Assembly (NCBI GenBank): GCA_963797255.1
Contig: CAWCOV010000015.1
Coordinates: forward strand, 124,001-188,000
Length of the DNA: 64,000 nt
Reading direction: 5' to 3'
Origin: JANXZS01 sp963797255
GTDB lineage: Bacteria; Acidobacteriota; Terriglobia; Terriglobales; Acidobacteriaceae
How positions within the stretch are numbered: position 1 is the stretch's first letter; every line of letters starts with the position of its first letter. The translations under genes were made by a program, and so were the position numbers. Shown here piece after piece: positions 54,542 through 63,385 of the stretch. Under the pieces are notes generated by a model. That model was not told the origin of the DNA and searched no databases. It saw nothing but the letters and a program-made list of their open reading frames with translations.

Positions 54542-57022
54542 TCAACTCGCCGTCTGTATTGGCTCAGGAGTGGTGGCCCTCTCGATCACGGGAAAGCAAG
54601 TAAAGGTTTCTTGCTTGATGGCGTAGTAGGGCACGTAGATGTGGCTCGGGTTGCCGTCGACAGAGAAGTGTAACGGCTGTCCGCTGACAGGTTTCAGTTG
54701 GCGCGCGAAAACCTCGCTGGGTGTGCCGGAGGTTATGAGGCGCGCGTCATCGCTGCCCAGGATTGCCATCAGGATCGGTCCGTACTCAAGTGCATAACGT
54801 TCTTTGTCTTCGATCTGGTCCATTCCCGCGTAGCGCGTGAGTCGAAAGCCGGTGGGAAGTGTGAAAGACACAGAATCTCCCGATTTCCACGTGCGGTCCA
54901 TCGCAACGTAGCTGCCGGGTTTGCCGGTAGCTACCATTTTTCCGTTCACATGAATTGCCATGTCGGCGGTAGCCCAGGATGGCGTCCGGAGGCGAATCAC
55001 CGAGCGCCGAGGTGCGGAGACTTCAAAGAGCAGTTCCACGCTGGAATCATAAGGAAAGCTGGTCTTCATGATCAGCTTCAATTCCTGATCAGGATGGCTG
55101 TCCTTTTGCGACCAGCGAATCGTGGAGGGAGCGAACATGTTGACGTAGAGCCCGGGGTTAGATCCATCAGGGACGATCGAATACAGGTGCTCGGGAATGC
55201 TCCCAATCAATCGCGTTCCTTGTCCTTCGCAGCACGAGTTGGTGCAGTAGCCGACGGCGTGGTCGCCTTTCTTGCCCACCAAACGCGCGTGGTAGAAAAG
55301 GCCTTTGTCATCGAACTGGTTGGCTAAACCCACGTTGTAGATCGACTTCTCTATTTCGGTTACGTACGATTCCTCATCGGGCTTGAGCAGGTGAAATCTC
55401 TGATTAAGAAAAGCCCAGAAGCTGCTGCCGCAGAGTTCACCCGTTTCGCAGAAATCGAACTGAGCTTTAAGCCGATAGGACTTTGGCGGGAACTGGCCGA
55501 ACTCAGTGATCGCAATGGAGCCTCCGATGTGTTCCCAGTTATCGCGGTATAGCTGCCATGCGCCCTCGACGGCATCTTTGTAACGACGGTCCCCGGTGGC
55601 ACGGTAGAGGTCGAGGTAGGCCTCGACATCTGTGAGCAGGTAATTGTGCGGGCGATCGTAAGGGTATTGCCATACCATCGACTCCTCACGCTGGCCCAGT
55701 CCTTCTAGCCAGTAATTCTCCTGATAGTAGCGCTGCACAACCTGGAGATCCTCCGGCTTGCCGACCGGCGAAAAGTACATGCGCGTGTTGGCCACCATGC
55801 CCTGCACGCCCTGTGCGGTGCCACGGAGAAGTTTCGGAAGGTAGGGGTTAACATCGAACCAGTTGTAGTAGCCGCGGAGTAACTTAAAGGCCTTTGGTTG
55901 GCCGGTGTAACCGGCATCCAGCAGTCCGTGTGTGACCCATGCGCGCGTATAGCCGGCGCGCTCTGAATGCATAATGGAGTCTTCGGGGTAGGCCATGATA
56001 TAGCCATTTGGCTGACGACACTCGGCAATGCCGTCGACGATAGCGTTCATTCGGCGGTTAAGTTCGTCGTGCTGTTGCCAGCGAAGAGTATTGGCCGCAC
56101 CCATCAAAAAGCGACCAGAGGAAGAGCCGGGAAGGTCAGTATCCCAGAACTGTATGGGTGGGCGAAGGCTCGCCGTTACAGGTTTTCCTGCGCGCTCGCG
56201 AAATGGACGAAGCATCTCGTCAACAGAGAACGAGGTGAGCAGATAAGAGATGTTGTTCTGCATCGCTTCGCGCAAAACACCTTCTCCGAGTATTACACCG
56301 CCAAGCGGCTTCTGGGCTTGGTTGGCAATCGGCTTCCACGTGTGAAAATCGGTCACGTTTCCGGGATTATCCGTGATGATGCCTTCACCAACCGGGCGGG
56401 GCTTGCGTGTAAGTTGAGCAAAGTCGTCTGGATTGGAAGTAGTCGGATCTCCACTAGCCGGTCGGCCCTCCGCCACGTCGCGTCCATTCGCGATGATCTC
56501 CACCTTGGCGAAGGAAATGCCATACGCCGTAGTCTCAGTGCCTTCGGGCTTCTTAATAGGCCGAAGGTTCGTTCCCGTGAGACGAATATAACGAACCGGT
56601 TCTGCGCCGTGGACCGGGGAAATAGAGGAAATATGGTCTCCGGGATCTGGCAGAGAGACCGAACCGGAATCGAATAGAAGGATCGCTGTTTCGAACGTGG
56701 GTGTATTGGCGCCCTCGATCTTAACATGCGCGGGGAAGCCGAGAGATTTACGTGCGTCATCGAAATTCGGGTACAAGCGAAGCGACTCGACACGCTCTGG
56801 CGATCCCAAGTCGATTTGAATCCACGCCGCTGAAGCCGAATTGGATATGGGCCTTGATACGTAAGGCCGATACCGGGTGGCTGGGTAGGGAGTCATTCGA
56901 TCTTCAAGCCGCAAGGCTGAGCCGGCGAGTTCGCCTGACCACGCCATAGCTCTCAAGAGCAGTAGTGTCCCGGTTATCATCCCTGCACCCAACACTTCGC
57001 GGCGATTCCATTGACTTGGCAC
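54542..57022 (-). CDS. GH127-type (DUF1680) beta-L-arabinofuranosidase with F5/8-type C domain
   Basis: 826 residues. The N-terminus shows a twin-arginine-like signal (NRREVLGAGMITG), so it is exported folded. A discoidin-like module covers about residues 35-190 (WIQIDLGSPERVESLRLYPNFDDARKSLGFP). The (alpha/alpha)6 catalytic domain follows (GRFLMGAANTLRWQQHDELNRRMNAIVDGIAECRQPNGYI; WVTHGLLDAGY). The zinc/nucleophile cysteine motif CTNSCCEGQGTRLIG lies near residue 595. GH127 enzymes release L-arabinofuranose from hydroxyproline-linked arabinosides in Bifidobacterium; related GH146 acts on pectic arabinan, so the exact specificity is open. Confidence 0.85.
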   Translation of the reverse strand: MPSQWNRREVLGAGMITGTLLLLRAMAWSGELAGSALRLEDRMTPYPATRYRPYVSRPISNSASAAWIQIDLGSPERVESLRLYPNFDDARKSLGFPAHVKIEGANTPTFETAILLFDSGSVSLPDPGDHISSISPVHGAEPVRYIRLTGTNLRPIKKPEGTETTAYGISFAKVEIIANGRDVAEGRPASGDPTTSNPDDFAQLTRKPRPVGEGIITDNPGNVTDFHTWKPIANQAQKPLGGVILGEGVLREAMQNNISYLLTSFSVDEMLRPFRERAGKPVTASLRPPIQFWDTDLPGSSSGRFLMGAANTLRWQQHDELNRRMNAIVDGIAECRQPNGYIMAYPEDSIMHSERAGYTRAWVTHGLLDAGYTGQPKAFKLLRGYYNWFDVNPYLPKLLRGTAQGVQGMVANTRMYFSPVGKPEDLQVVQRYYQENYWLEGLGQREESMVWQYPYDRPHNYLLTDVEAYLDLYRATGDRRYKDAVEGAWQLYRDNWEHIGGSIAITEFGQFPPKSYRLKAQFDFCETGELCGSSFWAFLNQRFHLLKPDEESYVTEIEKSIYNVGLANQFDDKGLFYHARLVGKKGDHAVGYCTNSCCEGQGTRLIGSIPEHLYSIVPDGSNPGLYVNMFAPSTIRWSQKDSHPDQELKLIMKTSFPYDSSVELLFEVSAPRRSVIRLRTPSWATADMAIHVNGKMVATGKPGSYVAMDRTWKSGDSVSFTLPTGFRLTRYAGMDQIEDKERYALEYGPILMAILGSDDARLITSGTPSEVFARQLKPVSGQPLHFSVDGNPSHIYVPYYAIKQETFTCFPVIERATTPEPIQTAS

Positions 57023-57415
57023 GAGAAATCTCTCTTGGGATTGTCTGAATTCTCGAATTCAGGAACGGAGTCGAGTGTACGGGGCGGTCAGGAGACAAGC
57101 CAAGCCCTAATCAACGACCGATGCCTTAACCTGCCACCGCGCACCACGTCTGGCATTCGGAATCCAGAATGCTTTCTCCGGAAACAGATCCGGCTTATTG
57201 GGAAAAAGATGTGCCTGGACCAATTTGCAGCGCATCGGCCGGCTATCCAAAAATCTTTACTGCAGGTTTGGTGAGATCTTGACCAAACCAAAGCGAATCG
57301 GGGGAAACAACTAAAAAATGTGAAACGGCAAATCGCCGTACCGTCACAATTCCATGCGTCATGAATGTAATTGCAAAACCAAATCGGCCCAATTTTCACG
57401 CCATGGAGGCAGCCT
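57023..57415. other. Divergent intergenic region
   Basis: 393 bp between the GH127 start (minus) and the HExxE protein start (plus). It should hold promoters for both. I see no clear -35/-10 pair, riboswitch or repeat. Confidence 0.45.
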
Positions 57416-59324
57416 ATGAAATGTGCAACACGCGCAATTAAGAACGCAAAGAAGATCCGAGCTCTCGTTCCCGACGCTTTTCCCGGAAGCAAAGAAGCAG
57501 GAGATTACTTCAGCACGTACCCGATTGAGGTGCTCAACCGCTTTCACCGGATGTCCGAAGCGCAATTTCGGCACTATCCGAAGCTGGCCGAGGCGGCAAA
57601 CCTGATGCGCCAAGAGAAGCACCGAGTTCCGGTAAAGTCACATGGAATCATATTCTCCAATCCACTTTTCAAAGGAACACTTCACCTCGCACAGATCAAC
57701 TTTCAGACCTCAGGCGGATCGCTAATGGTGCCCGATGCGGTGATGGCTACTATGGTCCAGTACCTCCAGGTAGCGCTTCCCGCCATTTCCCAATATTGCG
57801 CGCAGTACGGAGAGAACTCACTCGCAGTGTCTCCAGACATCTTGAAAATGACCGTCAATACCCCAGATAGCACCTACGACGACGGTGATCTGCAGGGTTG
57901 GATCCGCACCCTTATGCGACAGTTCGGCAATAACGTAAAGGAGAACTGCATAGTTGTCTTTAGCCCTGCCGGAATGGTCAACCATGACGGAGATTTGTCA
58001 AAGGGCATCCTCGGTTATCACAACGAAGTCCTCGTTCCGTTCGGAGCGTTTCCATCGCAGTTCCAGTTGCCCCGGCTCCTACTGTTTCGTGAACGTGAGC
58101 GCAAACAGCGTTACCTTGGCCGACGTCAACGACCAGTTTGCCGACACGCTCAGTCATGAGGTGGCCGAGATGACGGTTGATCCATTCGTCTCACACACAA
58201 ATCCTGAAGTATGTGATGGTTGCGCCGGAAACTGCAATAAGGACTGGAAGAGTTTCTTCGCCGTCAATCCGTTCGGAGGATTCACGTATCTTCGCTCAGC
58301 CAATGGAATTCCTCCAGCTCCTTTCAGGTCTCAGTATGACTTTTTCACGGCAGCTATCGCACAGCCTCCGTATCCAGACGATTGTCCTTCGCCCGATTGG
58401 GGATGCAACTATGCGCCTTCCGCTGTTGAAGGAATTGCTGAACTGTTGTTTTACGAGGGATCGGCCGGTTACGCGGAATGCTACTCCCTGGACGCGCAGT
58501 CGAACCTCGCCATCCTGACAGTGAATATTGGCTGGCGAACAACGTGGACGGAGATCGTATCGGCGAAATTTATGAGCAAGGCCCCGGGCCGAAACGACCT
58601 TCTCTTCTACTCGCAGTCCGAAGGCCATGGTGAGTTCTACCAGACCGGCATGGTCGGTGATATGCATCAGGCGGCCGTTCACGACAACTGGCGCAACTCG
58701 TGGGGCATCCTCGTACCCGGAAGCTTTTCAGCGCCGGATGCAATGGACCTGCTGTTCTTCGAGCCGTCCGATGGAGTCGGCGAATTCGACCATACCGACG
58801 GAAAAGGCAACCTCACGCTGATCAATACGCAGTCGGGATGGCGCACGGGATGGAAGATTATTCTGCCGGGCAAGTTTTCGCACAGTGCGTATACCGATCT
58901 GCTTTTCTATTCGCCGTCCGAGGGCACGGGGGAGTTTTACTCGACCGATGGACGAGGCAATCTGGCGCTCATCAGCAGCATGACGAACTGGCGCGGCACG
59001 TGGACCATCATTGTGCCCGGCCATTTCTCCAACAGCGGATTTACCGATCTGCTGTTCTATTCCCCATCTGAAGGCACGGGCGAATTCTATTCGAATGACG
59101 GTGAAGGCAACATGACTCTCCTGAGTGCATTTAACAATTGGAGGACTACGTGGACGATGATCATCCCCGGCCACTTTTCCAACGGCATCTACTCGGACCT
59201 CTTGTTTTACTCGCCATCCGAGGGTACGGGAGAGTTCTACTCAACCGACGGAACGGGCGGCATGAACCTTTTGAGCACTCATACTGACTGGCGGAAAACA
59301 TGGACGATGATTCGCGCGCTATAG
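57416..59324 (+). pseudogene. Putative HExxE metallopeptidase-like protein with six C-terminal 50-residue repeats (one frameshift)
   Basis: 635 residues when rejoined. ATG 57416 follows an ideal GGAGG site by 6 bp. No obvious signal peptide. The N-terminal 220 residues are unrecognised. One extra C in the CCCC at 58070-58073 breaks the frame; with CCC it reads FQLPGSYCFVNVSANS and on into ADTLSHEVAEMTVDP, whose HExxE plus DP is a likely zinc-peptidase motif. Cysteine-rich DGCAGNC and six WR...W repeats follow. I infer a secreted or surface protein in which the repeats form a propeller or lectin-like binding region. It is monocistronic. Confidence 0.72.
58440..59321 (+). repeat. Tandem in-frame repeats of exactly 150 bp (plus one divergent copy)
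   Basis: Units begin at 58440, 58596, 58746, 58896, 59046 and 59196; the last five are spaced by exactly 150 bp. Each encodes DLLFYSPSEGTGEFYSTDG, a Gly-Asn/Gly turn, a short strand and then WRxTWxxIxPGxFS. Units 4-6 are nearly identical in protein sequence and units 1-3 are diverged, which suggests recent duplication at the 3' end. Confidence 0.88.
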
Positions 59325-59690
59325 AAGCATCCTTCTGCATCCCTCTTCAGCCCCCTCCGCTGTCACTCACTTGAACAAAACATTTGGGGTCAATCTCTCG
59401 TCACGAAGAAGGTTGACCCTCTCATATCTGGCATTCGGTTTAGCGATCCCGTCAAATAACACAACTTTTGAAGCGAGGATTTCGAGTACTCAATTAGTTG
59501 GTGATTTGTCCCCGCGCCGATCGATTGTCGAGGAATCTGGTTCTTCTGCGCTCAACAAACTCAAGTCGTATCGCGAGTTAGATGACTGATCTTCGGGATG
59601 TAACCGATGGGTCGCCAATGCTCGATATAAACTTACAAGGAACCGGCACCAATCGGTGGTGGATCCTACGGAGCCGGGAGAGCCAAGGAA
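59325..59690. other. Intergenic region
   Basis: 366 bp between two plus-strand genes. A 72-codon open frame from a TTG at 59371 lacks a ribosome-binding site and recognisable motif, and I do not call it. A weak AGAAG/CTTCT hairpin follows the upstream stop without a T-run. Confidence 0.45.
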
Positions 59691-61757
59691 ATGGATTCAC
59701 ATTCGAAAACTCAGTCTCCCCAAAAGCCCTCACAGCCGACCTCTTTGTGGGCCGTTAGCCATGGCATATCCAGCCCTTACGGAGCCGAAGTCAGGCAACT
59801 GCTCGACAGTTTTTGTGAGCAGCCAGATCAAAACACTCGGGTACTCAGCTTTGTGAGGCTTGTAAATTGGATGAGGGCCGGGGAAGGATATTCTCCGGCT
59901 TCGGAACGTCCTCGTCGTCTGAATGACGTGCTGTCGTTTCTGGAGGAAGATGCAGCCCGTCTGAATCGATTTCAGCAGACATTTCACACAATGTTGGGAG
60001 AAGCTCAGGTCATAAGCCTCTTTGCGGAATCAGGTCTGCACCCTCGTCAGAGTCTGTGGACTGAGGTTCTGCGAAGGATCGTCGAACGAGTGCTACCTTC
60101 TGCGCGAGCAGAAGGTGATCTCTCAAAGCTCGTTTATCGTCTATATCCCGACGACCGGCATATCCGCAACTTTTTTGCCTGGCAAACGGAGACCTTCGAG
60201 CGAATTGCTCGCGTACTCACACCGGAAAACGATCCCCTTGTCTGGAATCAGCAACGCGTGGACTTAGCGCAGGCGCTTTGCCTGTTGGGCGTTCATCTAG
60301 GAGGAGTTGCACTGTCGGAGGAATTTAGAGAGCGGTGCCACGATTATCCGGTCGAAGAATCGCCTTTTTATCGATTGCAGAGACTGACCGGGGATCTCAT
60401 CCGTGCTGCATCTTCGGAGGAGGTTTCCAGTCTGCTTGTGATGCTTTCAGTCGAGTCACGCCGGTGCTTGTTGGAACTCGACTACATGCACGAGCGGATG
60501 GAACAGAAAGGCGTGAGCACCTCTCTTGAATTTGACATCAGCACGGTTGAACGAGCGTTGAAGCGGATCGAATGCATAGCAGGCGTGCTGTTTCCGAGCA
60601 GCAATAACGGCCTGCGCGAGACTAAAAAGCTTCTCGACGATGTGATGTCTGCCCGCCTGGAGGATTTGAGCCTATCGGCAGTGGTGCGCGAAAACACTGG
60701 GCTGTTGGCTCGAAAGATTGTCGAAAGAACGGGAAAGACCGGCGAACACTACATCGCCAATAACCGAAAAGAGTATTGGAGCATGTGGAAGGCTGCACTT
60801 GGCGGCGGCCTGCTTACGGTCGCAACGGCTGCCATAAAAATGAAAATCACCAGTGCTGGATTTCCTCCGTTTTTCGAAGGTTTTTTGGCCGGCACGAACT
60901 ACGCAATAAGCTTTCTTATTCTGCAGGCTTTGGGCTTGGCGCTTGCGACTAAGCAACCGTCGATGACTGCTGCCACTTATGCCAGAATTGTGCGGAAGAC
61001 TACGGGCACAGAGCGTATGGAGAAGCTTACCGAATTCATCAGTCGGATCACGCGTACACAACTTGCGGCCGCCCTTGGAAATCTCTTGACGGTGTCACTT
61101 GGAGCTCTTCTTTTTGCCGCAGCTTGGACGCATTGGTTCTCTGAGCCCTATCTGGCACCGTCAAGCTCGGATTATGTCTATAAAACTTTGGATCCTCTTG
61201 CGTCGGGAACAGGCCTCTATGCAGCTCTCACCGGGGTCGTCTTATGGATATCTGCACTCGCAGGAGGGTGGGTAGAGAATTTCGCGACTTACAATAGATT
61301 GCCCGAAGCCATTGCAGACCACCCTTTGGGTTGGCGAGTGGGATTCGATCGGATGCAACGGTTATCTGAAGTATTCGAACGTAACATCTCCGGTTGGAGC
61401 GCGAGTATCGTTTTGGGCTATATGCTGGGCTTCATCCCAGTCGCAGGTCATCTGTTTGGAATCCCTCTCGACGTTCGACATGTGACGTTATCGACCGGCA
61501 CACTAGCGCTTGCGGCGGCGAGTTTGGGGAAAGACTGGCTATACGAAGGATGGTTTCTGCATACACTCTTCGGTATCGCGGTCATTTTTGTAATGAATCT
61601 CGGAGTAAGTTTCGGGATTGCCTCATGGGTGGCGTTGAGGGCCTACTCGGTTTCTCGGCACGATCAGCTTCAGCTTATGAAATATGTCGTGAAAAGTTTC
61701 TTTAAATCGCCACTGCGATTTTTTATCCCACGAGAGAGTCCTGATCAGGCGTCGTAA
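59691..61757 (+). CDS. Gcr-type membrane protein (annotated in databases as site-specific recombinase family)
   Basis: 688 residues. The N-terminal half is helical and soluble; the C-terminal half has about seven membrane helices (WKAALGGGLLTVATAAIKM, FFEGFLAGTNYAISFLILQALGLALATKQPSMTAAT, AALTGVVLWISALAGGWVENFATYNRLPEAI, LGYMLGFIPVAGHLFGIPLDVRHVTLSTGTLALA). These are hallmarks of the SpecificRecomb family named after gonococcal Gcr. Nothing in the sequence resembles a Tyr or Ser recombinase and it is membrane-embedded, so the inherited name is doubtful. The 3' end overlaps the convergent SpoIIE-like gene by 13 bp. Confidence 0.85.
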   Translation: MDSHSKTQSPQKPSQPTSLWAVSHGISSPYGAEVRQLLDSFCEQPDQNTRVLSFVRLVNWMRAGEGYSPASERPRRLNDVLSFLEEDAARLNRFQQTFHTMLGEAQVISLFAESGLHPRQSLWTEVLRRIVERVLPSARAEGDLSKLVYRLYPDDRHIRNFFAWQTETFERIARVLTPENDPLVWNQQRVDLAQALCLLGVHLGGVALSEEFRERCHDYPVEESPFYRLQRLTGDLIRAASSEEVSSLLVMLSVESRRCLLELDYMHERMEQKGVSTSLEFDISTVERALKRIECIAGVLFPSSNNGLRETKKLLDDVMSARLEDLSLSAVVRENTGLLARKIVERTGKTGEHYIANNRKEYWSMWKAALGGGLLTVATAAIKMKITSAGFPPFFEGFLAGTNYAISFLILQALGLALATKQPSMTAATYARIVRKTTGTERMEKLTEFISRITRTQLAAALGNLLTVSLGALLFAAAWTHWFSEPYLAPSSSDYVYKTLDPLASGTGLYAALTGVVLWISALAGGWVENFATYNRLPEAIADHPLGWRVGFDRMQRLSEVFERNISGWSASIVLGYMLGFIPVAGHLFGIPLDVRHVTLSTGTLALAAASLGKDWLYEGWFLHTLFGIAVIFVMNLGVSFGIASWVALRAYSVSRHDQLQLMKYVVKSFFKSPLRFFIPRESPDQAS

Positions 61758-62623
61758 CCCTCAAAGTCGCGCTGTATCACCGTCAGGCTGATGTCGTCGC
61801 ATGGCGGATTACCGTTGGCGAAATCCTGTACCGAAGCAAGAAGCGCCAGCAGAGTGTTCTGCGCGGATAGCCCCTTCGTAAGTTGAAGAGCCTCCATCAA
61901 TCGAGTTGTGCCAAACTCTTCGCCGGCCACATTCGGACATTCCAGCACCCCGTCGGAATACGCGACTAACTTGTCGCCGCGTTCCAGAACTAAGTGATCT
62001 GATTCAAACTTTGCGCCTTCAACCGCACCCAGCAACGCGCCGCCTGTCTCGAGCAACTCTGTTCCTCCATCGGAACGGAGAACAATCGGTGGAAAATGAC
62101 CTGCATTGCAGTAGATGACTTCTCCCGCCAAACAATCTATCTGCGCGAGGAACGCAGTCACAAATGGTGCCATCGGTCTTAGATAACAAAGATGCCTGTT
62201 GATCTCCGAAGCGGTGCTTGCCGGGCTTACACCGGGCCTGCCATAGCTTTGCAATAGCCCAGCCAAGTTCGTGAACCACATTCCGGCCGCGAACCCCTTG
62301 CCAGCGATGTCTCCAAGTGTCGTGAAAACACTGGCGCCATTTCTCGAAAGAATCGTGAAGTCACCGGAAAGGTATCTCGCGGCAAAGACTTCGTTGGCAA
62401 ATTGCATACTGCCGCAGTGCAGTGTTCGCTGACCGCTCAACTTGCGTTGAATCTGTGCGGCCTCGAAGAGTTGTGCGTGCAGGTCGAGCCTTTCCCGTAC
62501 GAGTGCATCCATTTCTTCTTGACGCGGCGCGTGAATGGCAGTCGATCCTGAGGAGGGCATCGTCGACGGATTCCAATTTTGAGGCGTTGCACTTGCGCGC
62601 TGTCTCGGTCGGTTCGTTGGCAT
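61745..62623 (-). CDS. SpoIIE/RsbU-type PP2C serine phosphatase
   Basis: 292 residues from ATG 62623, with GGAG 6 bp before it. After a helical, probably coiled-coil N-terminus (ALVRERLDLHAQLFEAAQIQRKL), the PP2C domain shows GDIAGKGFAAGMWFTNL, VIYCNAGHFPPIVL, GDKLVAYSDGVLE and CDDISLTVI with metal-binding Asp residues. It would dephosphorylate an anti-anti-sigma factor or act on a partner phosphoprotein. It lacks its own receiver or PAS domain and follows the response-regulator gene by 42 bp. Confidence 0.9.
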   Translation of the reverse strand: MPTNRPRQRASATPQNWNPSTMPSSGSTAIHAPRQEEMDALVRERLDLHAQLFEAAQIQRKLSGQRTLHCGSMQFANEVFAARYLSGDFTILSRNGASVFTTLGDIAGKGFAAGMWFTNLAGLLQSYGRPGVSPASTASEINRHLCYLRPMAPFVTAFLAQIDCLAGEVIYCNAGHFPPIVLRSDGGTELLETGGALLGAVEGAKFESDHLVLERGDKLVAYSDGVLECPNVAGEEFGTTRLMEALQLTKGLSAQNTLLALLASVQDFANGNPPCDDISLTVIQRDFEGYDA

Positions 62624-62665
62624 GTTACTCTCCAATCTTCAAGGCCCAGTTTCTATGCGCATTCT

Positions 62666-63385
62666 CTAGCCTACAAACCGATATCCAGTTCCGTGCACCG
62701 TCAAAAAATATTGCGGTTGGTCAACGTCAGGCTCCAGCTTTTGTCGAAGGCGGGCCAAGTGAGTATCCACGGTACGGGTGGTTGGGTAATTGTCGTATCC
62801 CCAAACGTCTTCCAGCAGACGATCTCGGCTCAAGGTCTCACCGGGATGGCAGATGAAGTACTTTAACAATTCGAACTCTTTCGACGAGATGTCTATATTC
62901 TTTCCAGACTTGAGTACGCGACAATGACGCAAATCCACTTCAATGTCTGCGAAGCTGTGCCGATCCTGATCCTTGGGATTCCCAGCAGTTCTACGAAGGA
63001 CCGACTTAACACGGGCTAGCAATTCTCGAATTGAGAAAGGCTTTGTGACATAGTCGTCCGCGCCGAGTTCCAGGCCGACAACTTTATCCACTTCCTGGCC
63101 TCGCGCGGTCAGCATAATAATTGGAATAGAAGAGCGTTTGGCGCGCAGTTGCTTGCACACTTCCAATCCACTCATTCGTGGCATCATGACGTCGAGGATG
63201 ACGACGTCGGGAGATTCTTCAAGCGCTCGCTGCAGGCCCTCAACGCCGTCTCTCGCAGTGATCACCTGGTAACCTTCGAACTCGAAGTTGTCACGCAATC
63301 CGGCTACCATGTTGGGTTCGTCTTCGACCACCAGAATCTTCGCAGGCTGCGTTTCACTCGACTTGGTCCGTCCATCGAATTTCAT
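62666..63385 (-). CDS. OmpR/PhoB-family response regulator
   Basis: 239 residues. Receiver domain with phospho-Asp in VVILDVMMPRMSG, then LTARG and the Lys of VTKPF. The C-terminal winged helix (FADIEVDLRHCRVLKSGKNIDISSKEFELLKYFICHPGETLSRDRLLEDVWGYDNYPTTRTVDTHLARLRQKL) is the OmpR DNA-binding type. The start overlaps the kinase stop (ATGA). Confidence 0.94.
   Translation of the reverse strand: MKFDGRTKSSETQPAKILVVEDEPNMVAGLRDNFEFEGYQVITARDGVEGLQRALEESPDVVILDVMMPRMSGLEVCKQLRAKRSSIPIIMLTARGQEVDKVVGLELGADDYVTKPFSIRELLARVKSVLRRTAGNPKDQDRHSFADIEVDLRHCRVLKSGKNIDISSKEFELLKYFICHPGETLSRDRLLEDVWGYDNYPTTRTVDTHLARLRQKLEPDVDQPQYFLTVHGTGYRFVG

Noticed and set aside
59371..59589. 72-codon open frame between the HExxE protein and the Gcr-type gene
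   Set aside because: TTG start without a ribosome-binding site and no conserved features.
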